Both the position numbers and the translations under genes were made by a program. Shown piece by piece: positions 8,692-16,547 of a DNA stretch of 62,828 nt. Location: positions 273-63,100 of the forward strand of contig CAJTRO010000019.1 of the NCBI GenBank assembly GCA_910579015.1. The letters run 5' to 3'. Under the pieces are notes generated by a model. It worked only from the letters and a program-made list of their open reading frames with translations, was not told where the DNA came from and did not search any database. The stretch is from an uncultured Dorea sp. GTDB taxonomy: Bacteria; Bacillota_A; Clostridia; Lachnospirales; Lachnospiraceae. The number at the start of each line of letters is the position of its first letter. Position 1 is the stretch's first letter.

Positions 8692-9834
8692 ATGAGACAC
8701 CATTTATATAATCCGGATTTTCAGTTTGTGAAACCGCCGGAGGAGTTTAACAAATATACAGACAGGGAGGTACTCCAGTATTGTCTGGGGGCTACTATGT
8801 ATATGCCGGGACACCGGGATTTTACAGAAGCAATCTTAACGCATAAATATCCGGGACTGACGGCAATGATCATGTGTTTTGAAGATGCCTGTGCGGCAGA
8901 GGATGTTAAAAGAGCAGAGGAAAACAGTATACATACTCTGGATGTGTTGTCTGAAAAATTAGATAAGGGCGAAATTACCTATGCAGAACTTCCCTTGTTA
9001 TTTTTTCGGGTTCGTAATATGGAGCAGTTCAGACATTTCACGACTATGCTGCGGCCGGAGCATGTGAAGGTCCTTGCAGGGTTCAATTTTCCCAAATTCA
9101 ACACCAGAAATGGAGAGGAATATTATACATATCTTCTGGAATTGAATGAAAAATTTGGTGAGGTTCTCTATGGTATGCCTATCATTGAGGATAAGATTGC
9201 GGCCTATAAGGAAACCAGAGTAAACGAACTGGCGGGGATCAAAGCTATTTTGGATCAGTACAGAGAGCTTGTGTTAAATGTCCGTGTGGGTGCAACAGAT
9301 TTTTCTTCCTGCTTTGGAGCGAGACGAGATGTAGAATATACAATTTATGATATTGTCACAGTCAGGGATATTCTTTCAGATATATTGAATATATTCACCT
9401 GGGAAGGGGAATATGTGGTGTCTGGTCCAGTGTGGGAATATTTTAAGGCGAAGAGGAGTATGCGCTTTTTGGAACTGCCCAAGATCAATATACAGGAGTC
9501 GCTTTTGCGCCGTGAACCGTTAGTCAGTCCGGAGGCGGATGGACTGATGAGAGAGTTGATTCTTGACAAGGCGAATGGATTTATCGGTAAAACGATCATT
9601 CATCCCAGCCATATCAATTATGTGAACGGGATTTTGGCTGTGACAAGAGAAGAATATGAGGATGCCATGCAGGTACTTGATACATCAGGCGGAGTTATTA
9701 AAAGCAGTATGTCTAATAAGATGAACGAAATCGGGCCGCATCATCTCTGGGCGAAAAAACTGGCGGCAAGAGCAAGGGCTTACGGTGTGATTGAGAATAA
9801 GCAGAGCTATCTGGAATTGTTTGGCACAGATTAA
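8692..9834 (+). CDS. HpcH/HpaI-like C-C bond lyase
   Basis: The 380-residue protein has the features of the citrate-lyase-beta/HpcH superfamily in its longer C-C bond lyase branch: LGATMYMPGHRDF near the start, TAMIMCFEDACAAEDV (acidic metal-binding residues), ELVLNVRVGATDFSS (the Arg and Asp of the barrel) and GFIGKTIIHPSHI near the end. Relatives cleave or form C-C bonds in hydroxy acids or acyl-CoA thioesters such as citramalyl- or malyl-derived compounds. I start at the ATG at 8692, preceded by GGGAGAGAGG, instead of a GTG at 8671. It belongs with the dehydratase and fumarase-like genes around it. Confidence 0.78.
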   Translation: MRHHLYNPDFQFVKPPEEFNKYTDREVLQYCLGATMYMPGHRDFTEAILTHKYPGLTAMIMCFEDACAAEDVKRAEENSIHTLDVLSEKLDKGEITYAELPLLFFRVRNMEQFRHFTTMLRPEHVKVLAGFNFPKFNTRNGEEYYTYLLELNEKFGEVLYGMPIIEDKIAAYKETRVNELAGIKAILDQYRELVLNVRVGATDFSSCFGARRDVEYTIYDIVTVRDILSDILNIFTWEGEYVVSGPVWEYFKAKRSMRFLELPKINIQESLLRREPLVSPEADGLMRELILDKANGFIGKTIIHPSHINYVNGILAVTREEYEDAMQVLDTSGGVIKSSMSNKMNEIGPHHLWAKKLAARARAYGVIENKQSYLELFGTD

Positions 9835-9859
9835 ACTTAAGTTTTGTGGGAGGGAGATC

Positions 9860-10363
9860 ATGAAGACATTGAATACGCCGCTTGGCGAGGATGAGATCAG
9901 AGATTTGAATGTTGGGGATCAGGTGCTGATCAGCGGGTATATATACTGCGGACGAGATGCTGTGCTGCCAAGAGTATGTTCCTTAGTGGAGTCTGGCGAA
10001 ATTGAACACACCGATATCCACCTGCGCGGGAGTGTGATCTTCCACACGGCAGTGAGCCCGGCAGGAGTGGGCCCGACCACAAGCGGTAAGATGGAGATTG
10101 AAGGCAGTTTTGAAATTCTGTCTCAGGCGGGAGTAAAGCTTCACTTGGGAAAAGGAGCGATTAAGAGTGAAACGGTGAAGATGCTAAAGGAGAAGAATTC
10201 GGTATATGCAATTATCCCGCCTGTGACGGCGCTTCTTGGGAATAATATACTGGAACAGCGTCTTGCTGCGTTTCCGGAACTTGGCATGGAAGCACTTTAT
10301 GAGCTGAAAGTCAGAGATTATCCGGCGATCATTGCGGCGGCTCATAATAACAGTATTTACTGA
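9860..10363 (+). CDS. Class I fumarase/tartrate dehydratase-like, beta subunit
   Basis: The 167-residue protein matches the C-terminal (beta) part of class I Fe-S hydro-lyases: LNVGDQVLISGYIYCGRDAV, GPTTSGKMEIEG, LHLGKGAIKSETV, FPELGMEALYELKV and a final DYPAIIAA segment. The usual RDAAHKR is RDAVLPRV here and the usual DxxGN ending is AHNNSIY, so the substrate may not be fumarate. The chosen ATG at 9860 follows GGGAGGGAGA; an in-frame start at 9791 lies inside the previous gene. It precedes its alpha partner, the reverse of the more common alpha-beta order. Confidence 0.85.
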   Translation: MKTLNTPLGEDEIRDLNVGDQVLISGYIYCGRDAVLPRVCSLVESGEIEHTDIHLRGSVIFHTAVSPAGVGPTTSGKMEIEGSFEILSQAGVKLHLGKGAIKSETVKMLKEKNSVYAIIPPVTALLGNNILEQRLAAFPELGMEALYELKVRDYPAIIAAAHNNSIY

Positions 10364-10374
10364 TGGAGGGCATA

Positions 10375-11238
10375 ATGGAATATAACAGAGAAGTTGTGGA
10401 GCAAGTCTGTGATACGCTTATACGGGCAGGTTCCACATTTCTTCCGGATAAGAAGGAAGCATATAAAAGAGCGATAGCAAAAGAAACAAATACGCAGTCC
10501 AGATGGGTAATGGAGACTATATTGGAAAATGCAGAAACGGCTGAAAAGAACAGGAGTCCGCTGTGTGACGATACGGGTATCCCCCATATCCTCGTGGAGG
10601 CCGGCCCTGATATTTCTGTTACCGGTACTGTTCTTGATTCCATACGGGAAGGGGTTCGAAAAGGGCTTAAGGGGCTGCCTGGCAGACCGATGGCAGTGAA
10701 GGGAAATGATCTTGAGAGGATTGCACAGTCTCAGGGAATGTATGAAGATCCTGGGATGCTTAATATGGCGCCGATCCTGATTCGGAGTATTAACAAGGAT
10801 GTGCTCAGGATCCATGTAGTGATGTTTGGCGGCGGGCCTGCGATCCAGGGGCATACACACAGGGTATTTCATAAGCATACGGTTGAAGAAGTGAAAAACC
10901 AGATTATAGAATGGGCAAAGGAGTCCACGAGGAAGCTTGGATGTTCTCCATGCACACTGGCTGTCGGAATCGGACGTTCTCATTATGAAGCCGCAGCATT
11001 AATGATGCAGTCTATGATAGACGGGACATACGATAAACAGTCTGAGACAGAGCAGGAGATTACGCAAAGAGTTAATGAAGCAAATATAGGTGCGCTGGGG
11101 CTTGGAGGGAATACTACTGTTCTTGCCACTTTTATGAAAGTAGGTCCACAGCGGGCATCGGGAGTACGTATTGTCTGTATGAGACCATGCTGTTGTTTTG
11201 AACCAAGAATTGCAAGCGTAGAATTGCATGGAGTGTAA
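10375..11238 (+). CDS. Class I fumarase/tartrate dehydratase-like, alpha subunit
   Basis: The 287-residue protein matches the Fe-S-binding N-terminal half of class I hydro-lyases. Three likely cluster cysteines are visible: in PLCDDTGIPH, in LGCSPCTLAVGIG and in the C-terminal RIVCMRPCCCFEP. GALGLGGNTTVLATFMKV is a good match to the family GLGG block. The [4Fe-4S] cluster would bind the hydroxy acid and drive reversible water addition or removal. I chose the ATG at 10375, placed just after GGAGGG; an ATG at 10363 overlapping the beta stop is possible. Together with the beta subunit it forms one complete enzyme; the substrate is uncertain. Confidence 0.85.
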   Translation: MEYNREVVEQVCDTLIRAGSTFLPDKKEAYKRAIAKETNTQSRWVMETILENAETAEKNRSPLCDDTGIPHILVEAGPDISVTGTVLDSIREGVRKGLKGLPGRPMAVKGNDLERIAQSQGMYEDPGMLNMAPILIRSINKDVLRIHVVMFGGGPAIQGHTHRVFHKHTVEEVKNQIIEWAKESTRKLGCSPCTLAVGIGRSHYEAAALMMQSMIDGTYDKQSETEQEITQRVNEANIGALGLGGNTTVLATFMKVGPQRASGVRIVCMRPCCCFEPRIASVELHGV

Positions 11239-11242
11239 CCAG

Positions 11243-12388
11243 ATGAAAGCAGAAAGAAAAAAGGTATTGGAAATCGCCGGGGGGTTCCGGGAAAATATAA
11301 ATGGAATGCCGTTGAGCGGTGGAGTGGCCGCCATGCTGAGTAATTATTGTGCCAAGGCGGATAAAGAGAAATTGACATTTGATTTTCTGGCGTTGAAGAA
11401 TCAGTGTTTTGAACAGTATAGAGACGAATTAGAAGCGAATGGCTGGAATCTATATTGTCTCGATCTTCAGGAAAATGGACTAAAGCGAATGGTGCGGTTG
11501 ATATGGCGGTTAAGCATATTTGTGAGAAGACAGAGGTATGATGCGGTTCATATCAATATAGGTTCGTTTTTTCCTGTATTGTTCTGTGCGGCTGCGTCTA
11601 GAATTGGCGGTGCGAGGATAATAGTTGCGCACTCACATAGTACGGGCATCTATTCCCCCAAAAAGCGTTTTATGGCAGACATGTGCAAGCCTCTTCTGAC
11701 AATTTTTGCAACAGATTATTGCGCATGTTCGAAAAAGGCAGCAGAGAATCTTTTCTCAAAACGTGTTATACAAAATGAGAAGTACAAAATAGTCCGTAAT
11801 GCAATAGAGAGTGAGAAGTTTAAGTTTAATCCATTAGTCCGAAAAGAAATCAGGATGGAATTAGGGATTGGTGATGAATTGGTGATCGGACACGTCGGAC
11901 GATTCGTTGACGCCAAGAATCATGCCTTTCTGCTGGATATTTTCAGTGAAATAAAAAAGAAGATGCCGCATACAAAGCTGCTTCTGGTCGGAGACGGACA
12001 GCTTCGAAGTGAGATTGAGGCGAAGGCAGACGGGCTTGGGATTTATAATGATGTGATCTTTACTGGTCAGAGAAAAGATACGCACAAATATTACTGGGCG
12101 ATGGATGTGTTTGTAATGCCTTCTCTATATGAAGGGTTTTCAATTGTGTCTTTGGAGGCACAATGTGCAGGGCTTCCATGTTACGTTTCTGATACAGTTC
12201 CTGATGAAGTCAATATTTCGGATTTGTATCGTTCATTCAGTTTAAAAAAGGGGCATAGGGACATAGCAGTACAGATAATCAGAGATATAGAGCATTTTTC
12301 AAATCGTAAAGATATGTCAGAGACAGTCAGGAGAAATGGGTACGAACTGCAAGATAATGTAAGGTTGTTTGAGGAGCTGTATGAGTAA
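11243..12388 (+). CDS. Glycosyltransferase, GT4-type (GT-B fold)
   Basis: The 381-residue protein has a GT-B layout. The N-terminal half contains PLSGGVAAML and a sugar-acceptor region, and the C-terminal half contains GHVGRFVDAKNHAFLLDIF, KLLLVGDGQLRSEIEAKA and VFVMPSLYEGFSIVSLEAQ. The last carries the E-x7-E motif of retaining GT4 enzymes. It should add one sugar to the lipid-linked repeat unit at the cytoplasmic face. The ATG at 11243 has a GGAG site 9 bases upstream; an earlier ATG at 11228 overlaps the fumarase-like gene and has no site. It is the only ordinary glycosyltransferase in the visible part of the locus, which suggests a very short repeat unit or further genes elsewhere. Confidence 0.9.
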   Translation: MKAERKKVLEIAGGFRENINGMPLSGGVAAMLSNYCAKADKEKLTFDFLALKNQCFEQYRDELEANGWNLYCLDLQENGLKRMVRLIWRLSIFVRRQRYDAVHINIGSFFPVLFCAAASRIGGARIIVAHSHSTGIYSPKKRFMADMCKPLLTIFATDYCACSKKAAENLFSKRVIQNEKYKIVRNAIESEKFKFNPLVRKEIRMELGIGDELVIGHVGRFVDAKNHAFLLDIFSEIKKKMPHTKLLLVGDGQLRSEIEAKADGLGIYNDVIFTGQRKDTHKYYWAMDVFVMPSLYEGFSIVSLEAQCAGLPCYVSDTVPDEVNISDLYRSFSLKKGHRDIAVQIIRDIEHFSNRKDMSETVRRNGYELQDNVRLFEELYE

Positions 12389-12438
12389 GCAGTATCATGG
12401 AAAGATATGCATTTATGGGGAAAGGAAGTGTATGTTGA

Positions 12439-13932
12439 ATGGGTGATTTCAATAGAGGTATTATGGCAAAAAAAAGCTCTTATGTGTCACAGAAACAGCT
12501 TTTGCTGTTATTCTGTGCTTTTTTCTTTTCTGCCGTATCTATAGCGGCAGGAGTGGATGTGATGTATTCTTTGGCACTCTTCCTGTGGTTTCTTTCTATG
12601 ATTTATACAGTGAGTAATCTTCGGCAGAGAGCATTATATTTTGTCTTTTTAATCTCTTTTTTTGTTTTCCTGCTGGGAGGACATTTCTGTTATGAATATT
12701 TTGGAATGTCCGTCAATTATTATTTTGGAGAAAGTTTCTATTTTCATTCGAATCTCTGCCTGTTTCTCAGTCTGGCGGCTGTTTTGGCAGGATACATATT
12801 TGCAGGAAAAGCGAAGCTTGAGAAAAGGTTTAAACGGAACACAAACACAGCTGAAAGAGATAGTATGAGTCGGAGAAATTATTCGACTAAGAATGTAAGA
12901 CAGTATAGTAAACTGTTGTTTTACATAACATATCCGTTCTGGATCTATACGATTATGGGAAGGGTTTCATTTGTTTTCTCAAGCTCCTATTATTCGTCCT
13001 ATGTTGAGTATGAATCGTCTGCACCGTATACAGTTAAAGCGATTGCGGCTATGACTCCTTATTTTTTCTATCTTTTTCTTGCGACATTGCCGGCTAAGAA
13101 GGAGTGTAAATTACCGATTACATTATATTTAGTATATGCGTTTGTGTCATTGTTCACAGGCAGACGGAGTTTTTTTATGGTAATGATTCTGTTTATTATG
13201 CTCTATTTCATATATCGATATTATAGAAATGAGGAGGAAGCCTGGATAAAAAGAAAATATATCGTCACAGCAGTTATTGCAGGTCCTATACTTGTCATTA
13301 TATTGCAGATGATTCAATTTATCCGTGCAGGAGAATCTGCATCTGGACAATCTATTGTAGAATTGCTGTTCGGTTTTTTTCAGCAGCAAGGTTTTAGCTC
13401 AAGCCTTCTTCGGTTGGAACGATATTATGAAGGATATATTCGTGAGGATGCCTTTTATTCATTTTTCGGGATTGTTAAATATTTTAGAACGAACTCGATT
13501 TTGAAAATTATTTTTAATCCTCAGTACGATTTTTCTTATGTGGGTAATAGTATTGATTATGCTCTTAAAGGTAACTCCTTGGCAAATGCATTGAGCTATG
13601 CCGCTCTGGGTAAAATAAATTATCTGACCGGGCAGGGGGTAGGTTCATGTTATATTGCAGAGCTGCATCATGATTTTGGATATTTTGGGGTTGTGCTTGG
13701 AAGCATGGTATATGGGATAATGATGAAGATTATAAACAAGATATGGAACAGTACATACAGACCGAATGTCTGGACAATAGCTATAGGGTTCGCAATGGTA
13801 GAGAGCTTTATTAAGGCGCCCAGATGGAATTATGATATTTTTATTTCTTATTTTCTTGATTTGGGAATGTGGATGGCATTTGCGGCAGTATTTGGGCTGT
13901 GTAATGTGATGAAGAGGAAAAGACATGTATAG
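12439..13932 (+). CDS. Wzy-like oligosaccharide repeat-unit polymerase
   Basis: The 497-residue protein is very hydrophobic with about ten to twelve predicted membrane segments and short loops, plus one larger extracytoplasmic region around residues 290-430 (RLERYYEGYIREDAF..., GVGSCYIAELHHDFG). This is the usual look of Wzy/O-antigen polymerases, which share topology more than sequence. It would join repeat units on the outer side of the membrane. Local base composition is AT-rich compared with the housekeeping genes, as often seen in exchanged polysaccharide genes. The start is uncertain: 12439 or the ATG at 12463. Confidence 0.75.
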   Translation: MGDFNRGIMAKKSSYVSQKQLLLLFCAFFFSAVSIAAGVDVMYSLALFLWFLSMIYTVSNLRQRALYFVFLISFFVFLLGGHFCYEYFGMSVNYYFGESFYFHSNLCLFLSLAAVLAGYIFAGKAKLEKRFKRNTNTAERDSMSRRNYSTKNVRQYSKLLFYITYPFWIYTIMGRVSFVFSSSYYSSYVEYESSAPYTVKAIAAMTPYFFYLFLATLPAKKECKLPITLYLVYAFVSLFTGRRSFFMVMILFIMLYFIYRYYRNEEEAWIKRKYIVTAVIAGPILVIILQMIQFIRAGESASGQSIVELLFGFFQQQGFSSSLLRLERYYEGYIREDAFYSFFGIVKYFRTNSILKIIFNPQYDFSYVGNSIDYALKGNSLANALSYAALGKINYLTGQGVGSCYIAELHHDFGYFGVVLGSMVYGIMMKIINKIWNSTYRPNVWTIAIGFAMVESFIKAPRWNYDIFISYFLDLGMWMAFAAVFGLCNVMKRKRHV

Positions 13933-15274
13933 GTTAAAGAATATTATTACAGTATATTGTAATAAATTTATCAGGAATAGATTTGCATCGAGACTTCTGA
14001 AAAATGCTGTCGTATCCTTTGCGGGTGAAGGAGGTGCGGCTGTAATTACCTTTATCACTACAATCATACTGATCCGTCTTATTGGAAGTACTAAATATGG
14101 GATTCTGATGGTTGCTAATTCTTTCATTATTATTGTAGATACATTAGTAAATTTTCAATCGTGGCACGCTATGGTGGCATTTGGAGCTCAGGCGGAGGAG
14201 AAGAAAGATTCGGAATTTATGGAGTCCTTGATCAAGATTGGATCGGTAATCGATTTTGGCACGGCAATTCTTGGCACAGTGATCGCATTGGTAACTGCTC
14301 GTTTTTTTTCTACGGTCATGTTGTGGAACGATGAAATTACGCAGTGTATTTATATGCTTTCATTTATGATATTGTTTAATTTTACCGGGACGTCTGTTGG
14401 GATCATAAGACTTTTTGATAAATTTAAATATTATTCAATCTTCAGGATAGTAACTGAGATACTCAGATTTACTTTTGTGATTATTTTTTGTGGTGTAATG
14501 AAGAAAGGATTGTACGGTGCGGCTTTGTCGTATGCGTTGGGGTATGTGCTCGGATACATTTTTCTTTTTATCATGTTTCTTCATGTAATACGGCTTAGAG
14601 ATGATATTTCTGTCACTGGAATCATGGAAGCTGATGTAAAAAAATATTGGAAGAGAATCTTTTCATTTACTTGTTGGACAAGCCTTACATCTAGTGCAGA
14701 TATACCGGTGCAGCAGATGGATGTTATATTTTTGTCGATGATTTCTTATGAGGTTGTGGCTGTATTCAAGGTGTATAAGCAGATTGGGCAGGCATTGTCG
14801 AAATTGACTACCCCGTTGAAACAGGCGGTCATGCCGATTTTTTCTGAGCTTATTGCAAAGGGAAAGATAAGAGAAAGTTATGAATATATGATGAAAATGA
14901 CAAAGAAAATGCTTGTGATCCTTATTCCTTCCGTTCTTGTGGTAACGGGTGTGAGTGTGGTATTTATGCATTTTACATTGAGCCGGGAGTATGTAGATTA
15001 TTGGTATATCTTGCTTATTTATATGCTGTTGAGAGCGTGCGCCCTTGCATATGCTCCTATGCATCCGCTTTTTATCGCAATGTCAGCTGTTAAGCAAAAC
15101 TTTTTCCTTGCTCTGTCTGCAAATATCGTATATATTGCATTGGTGTGGAGTACGATAACGAGGCTTGGGATATGGGCGGTCATATTGGGGATTTTTGCAG
15201 AATATTTTATAACGATAACGTTCAAAAAGCGGGCGATAGAGAGGATTGTGGCAGATCATTCAGAACCTTCATGA
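13925..15274 (+). CDS. Wzx-like polysaccharide flippase (MOP superfamily)
   Basis: The 449-residue membrane protein has about twelve hydrophobic segments and a characteristic start (FASRLLKNAVVSFAGEGGAAVITFITTIIL...GSTKYGILMVANSF), matching PST/MATE-like flippases. It would move the undecaprenyl-linked repeat unit across the membrane for the polymerase encoded just before it. It overlaps the polymerase by eight bases, so the two are translationally coupled. It is the last gene of the polysaccharide operon. I see no convincing rho-independent terminator after it. Confidence 0.85.
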   Translation: MYRLKNIITVYCNKFIRNRFASRLLKNAVVSFAGEGGAAVITFITTIILIRLIGSTKYGILMVANSFIIIVDTLVNFQSWHAMVAFGAQAEEKKDSEFMESLIKIGSVIDFGTAILGTVIALVTARFFSTVMLWNDEITQCIYMLSFMILFNFTGTSVGIIRLFDKFKYYSIFRIVTEILRFTFVIIFCGVMKKGLYGAALSYALGYVLGYIFLFIMFLHVIRLRDDISVTGIMEADVKKYWKRIFSFTCWTSLTSSADIPVQQMDVIFLSMISYEVVAVFKVYKQIGQALSKLTTPLKQAVMPIFSELIAKGKIRESYEYMMKMTKKMLVILIPSVLVVTGVSVVFMHFTLSREYVDYWYILLIYMLLRACALAYAPMHPLFIAMSAVKQNFFLALSANIVYIALVWSTITRLGIWAVILGIFAEYFITITFKKRAIERIVADHSEPS

Positions 15275-15282
15275 TGCAGGGC

Positions 15283-15311
15283 TTGAACTTTGAACGGCTT
15301 TGTTGTACTAT
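15283..15311 (+). promoter_or_regulatory. Predicted sigma-A promoter for the AraC-type regulator
   Basis: TTGAAC at 15283-15288 and TACTAT at 15306-15311 are separated by 17 bases, upstream of the AraC-like gene. No stronger pair is seen in the 120-base gap after the flippase gene. Confidence 0.5.
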
Positions 15312-15393
15312 ATATGAATAATTTGATCGGAATGGTATTTTAGCCGGCAGGGTGAGCAGAAGAGAATTTCTATTGAAAGAGAGGTGAAATCTC

Positions 15394-16278
15394 ATGCAGT
15401 CTATCAGGATCCAGACAGATGAGAATCAGCGGGAAATATTCGAGCATGAGACGGTGCAGTTTCCGTTGATGATCAAACATGACCATCTGAATGATTATTT
15501 TGAGAGATATGTTTGTTGTCACTGGCATGAGGATTTTGAGATAGCTGTTATTCTTCAGGGAAATATGTGTTATCAGGTGAAGGATCATTCTTTTAACCTG
15601 AATCCGGGAGACGGGATTGTGATCAATTCACGGGTGCCGCATACGGTTATGGCGCTGGGGGAAGCGGAGCCGGTCGTATTGACGACGATATTTTCACCAT
15701 ACCTGCTGTATGGGACACCAGCCAGCACGATCTATCAGGAGCTTTTAAGCCCGTACATGAATACGCCGGAGCTTGCGGGAATACTCCTTCCGGAACATGA
15801 TGTGGAGACGATGAAAGAGATAGATGCCCTGTATCAGGAGGCATCCTTTGGAGTAGAGCTTAAGATCAAGGGGATGTTATGTAATCTGTTCTATGACCTG
15901 CTTTCCAGGCGGAGATATATGCTGTCGCCGGGGAAAGCCGCAAAGGAAGAGTCGCTGTCAAGGCTTCGGATCCTTCTGGACGCGATCCATGAGAATTATG
16001 CACAGCAGTTATCACTTACGGAATTAGCATCAAAGATAGCTGTCTCGAAGGAAGGGTGCTGCCGGTTCTTTAAGAGCATGACAGGAAAGACGATTTCCCA
16101 GTATCTGGAGGATTACCGGGTGTCTCAGGGAATCCTGCTTCTTCAGGAGGATCAGTATTCGATCATGCAGGTCTCTTATCTGGTCGGATTCGGGAATCCG
16201 GGGCGGTTCTCGGCCGCGTTTGCCAGACGGATGAACTGTACGCCAAGTCAGTATCGTAAGAAGTTGAAGGATATGTAG
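15394..16278 (+). CDS. AraC-family transcriptional regulator
   Basis: The 294-residue protein has an N-terminal cupin-like sensing domain (HWHEDFEIAVILQGNMCYQV, NPGDGIVINSRVPH) and a C-terminal AraC double helix-turn-helix (LTELASKIAVSKEGCCRFFK, SQYLEDYRVSQGILLL, QVSYLVGFGNPGRFSAAFAR). Such proteins usually sense a small sugar or amine and switch on nearby genes. The gene is separated from the polysaccharide operon by its own promoter and from the disrupted ABC permease gene by a hairpin. It may have regulated that transporter before the insertion, but no target is shown by the sequence. Confidence 0.92.
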   Translation: MQSIRIQTDENQREIFEHETVQFPLMIKHDHLNDYFERYVCCHWHEDFEIAVILQGNMCYQVKDHSFNLNPGDGIVINSRVPHTVMALGEAEPVVLTTIFSPYLLYGTPASTIYQELLSPYMNTPELAGILLPEHDVETMKEIDALYQEASFGVELKIKGMLCNLFYDLLSRRRYMLSPGKAAKEESLSRLRILLDAIHENYAQQLSLTELASKIAVSKEGCCRFFKSMTGKTISQYLEDYRVSQGILLLQEDQYSIMQVSYLVGFGNPGRFSAAFARRMNCTPSQYRKKLKDM

Positions 16279-16279
16279 C

Positions 16280-16303
16280 CAGGAGGTGCTTTTGCATCTC
16301 CTG
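16280..16303. terminator. Hairpin between convergent araC-like gene and permease remnant
   Basis: CAGGAGGTGC and GCATCTCCTG form a 10-bp stem (one G-T pair) around a TTTT loop, two bases after the regulator stop. The following tract (ATTTGTTAT) is only moderately T-rich. It lies between two convergent reading frames and could stop transcription from both sides. Confidence 0.6.
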
Positions 16304-16315
16304 ATTTGTTATGGG

Positions 16316-16423
16316 TTAAAAGCGGTGTGTACACCATTTTTCCAGAAGGCTGATCAGGGAGTACAGGATGGTTGCCATGATGCATAGAAGGACGATGCTC
16401 ATCAGGAGCCAATCCATTTTAAA
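16316..16423 (-). pseudogene. 3' fragment of the ABC permease gene split by the mobile element
   Basis: On the - strand this short stretch encodes FKMDWLLMSIVLLCIM followed by a second half of a membrane helix and the end LLEKWCTHRF, stop at 16316. This is the typical C-terminus of NitT/TauT-type ABC permeases. It lacks any start. Joined at the TAAA core to the 5' fragment at 21595-22288 it gives ...SSQVFKMDWLLMSIV... in one frame, with 798 bases in total (265 residues plus stop). So it is the displaced tail of that gene, not an independent gene. A 65-codon open frame here continues artificially into element DNA. Confidence 0.85.
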
Positions 16424-16446
16424 CAGGTATGGGGGCATTCTGATAC
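16407..16446. other. attL: left attachment site of the serine-recombinase element
   Basis: The chromosomal arm (AGCCAATCCATTT, 16407-16419) meets the core TAAA (16420-16423) and then an element arm (16424-16446) ending in GGCATTCTGATAC. The same 13 bases occur inverted in attR at 21574-21586. Inverted element arms around a short directly repeated core are what integration by a large serine recombinase produces. Confidence 0.8.
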
Positions 16447-16481
16447 GGTGTGATAACGAGGGGGATGTCGAATATTTTTCA

Positions 16482-16510
16482 TGTACAAAGATAGTGGAAT
16501 CGTATATAAT
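16482..16510 (+). promoter_or_regulatory. Predicted promoter of the HipA-like gene, just inside attL
   Basis: TGTACA (16482-16487) and a perfect TATAAT (16505-16510) are 17 bases apart, 38 bases before the HipA-like start. The promoter belongs to the element, so the gene does not need a chromosomal promoter after integration. Confidence 0.6.
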
Positions 16511-16547
16511 CATATCAGGATAATAATTTTAACGGGAGAGGAAGTCT

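Noticed and set aside
16424..16513. Treating the whole 65-codon - strand frame at 16316-16513 as a small membrane protein gene
   Set aside because: Only the part up to the TAAA core is related to the permease; the first 30 codons are element DNA read by chance, without a ribosome binding site.
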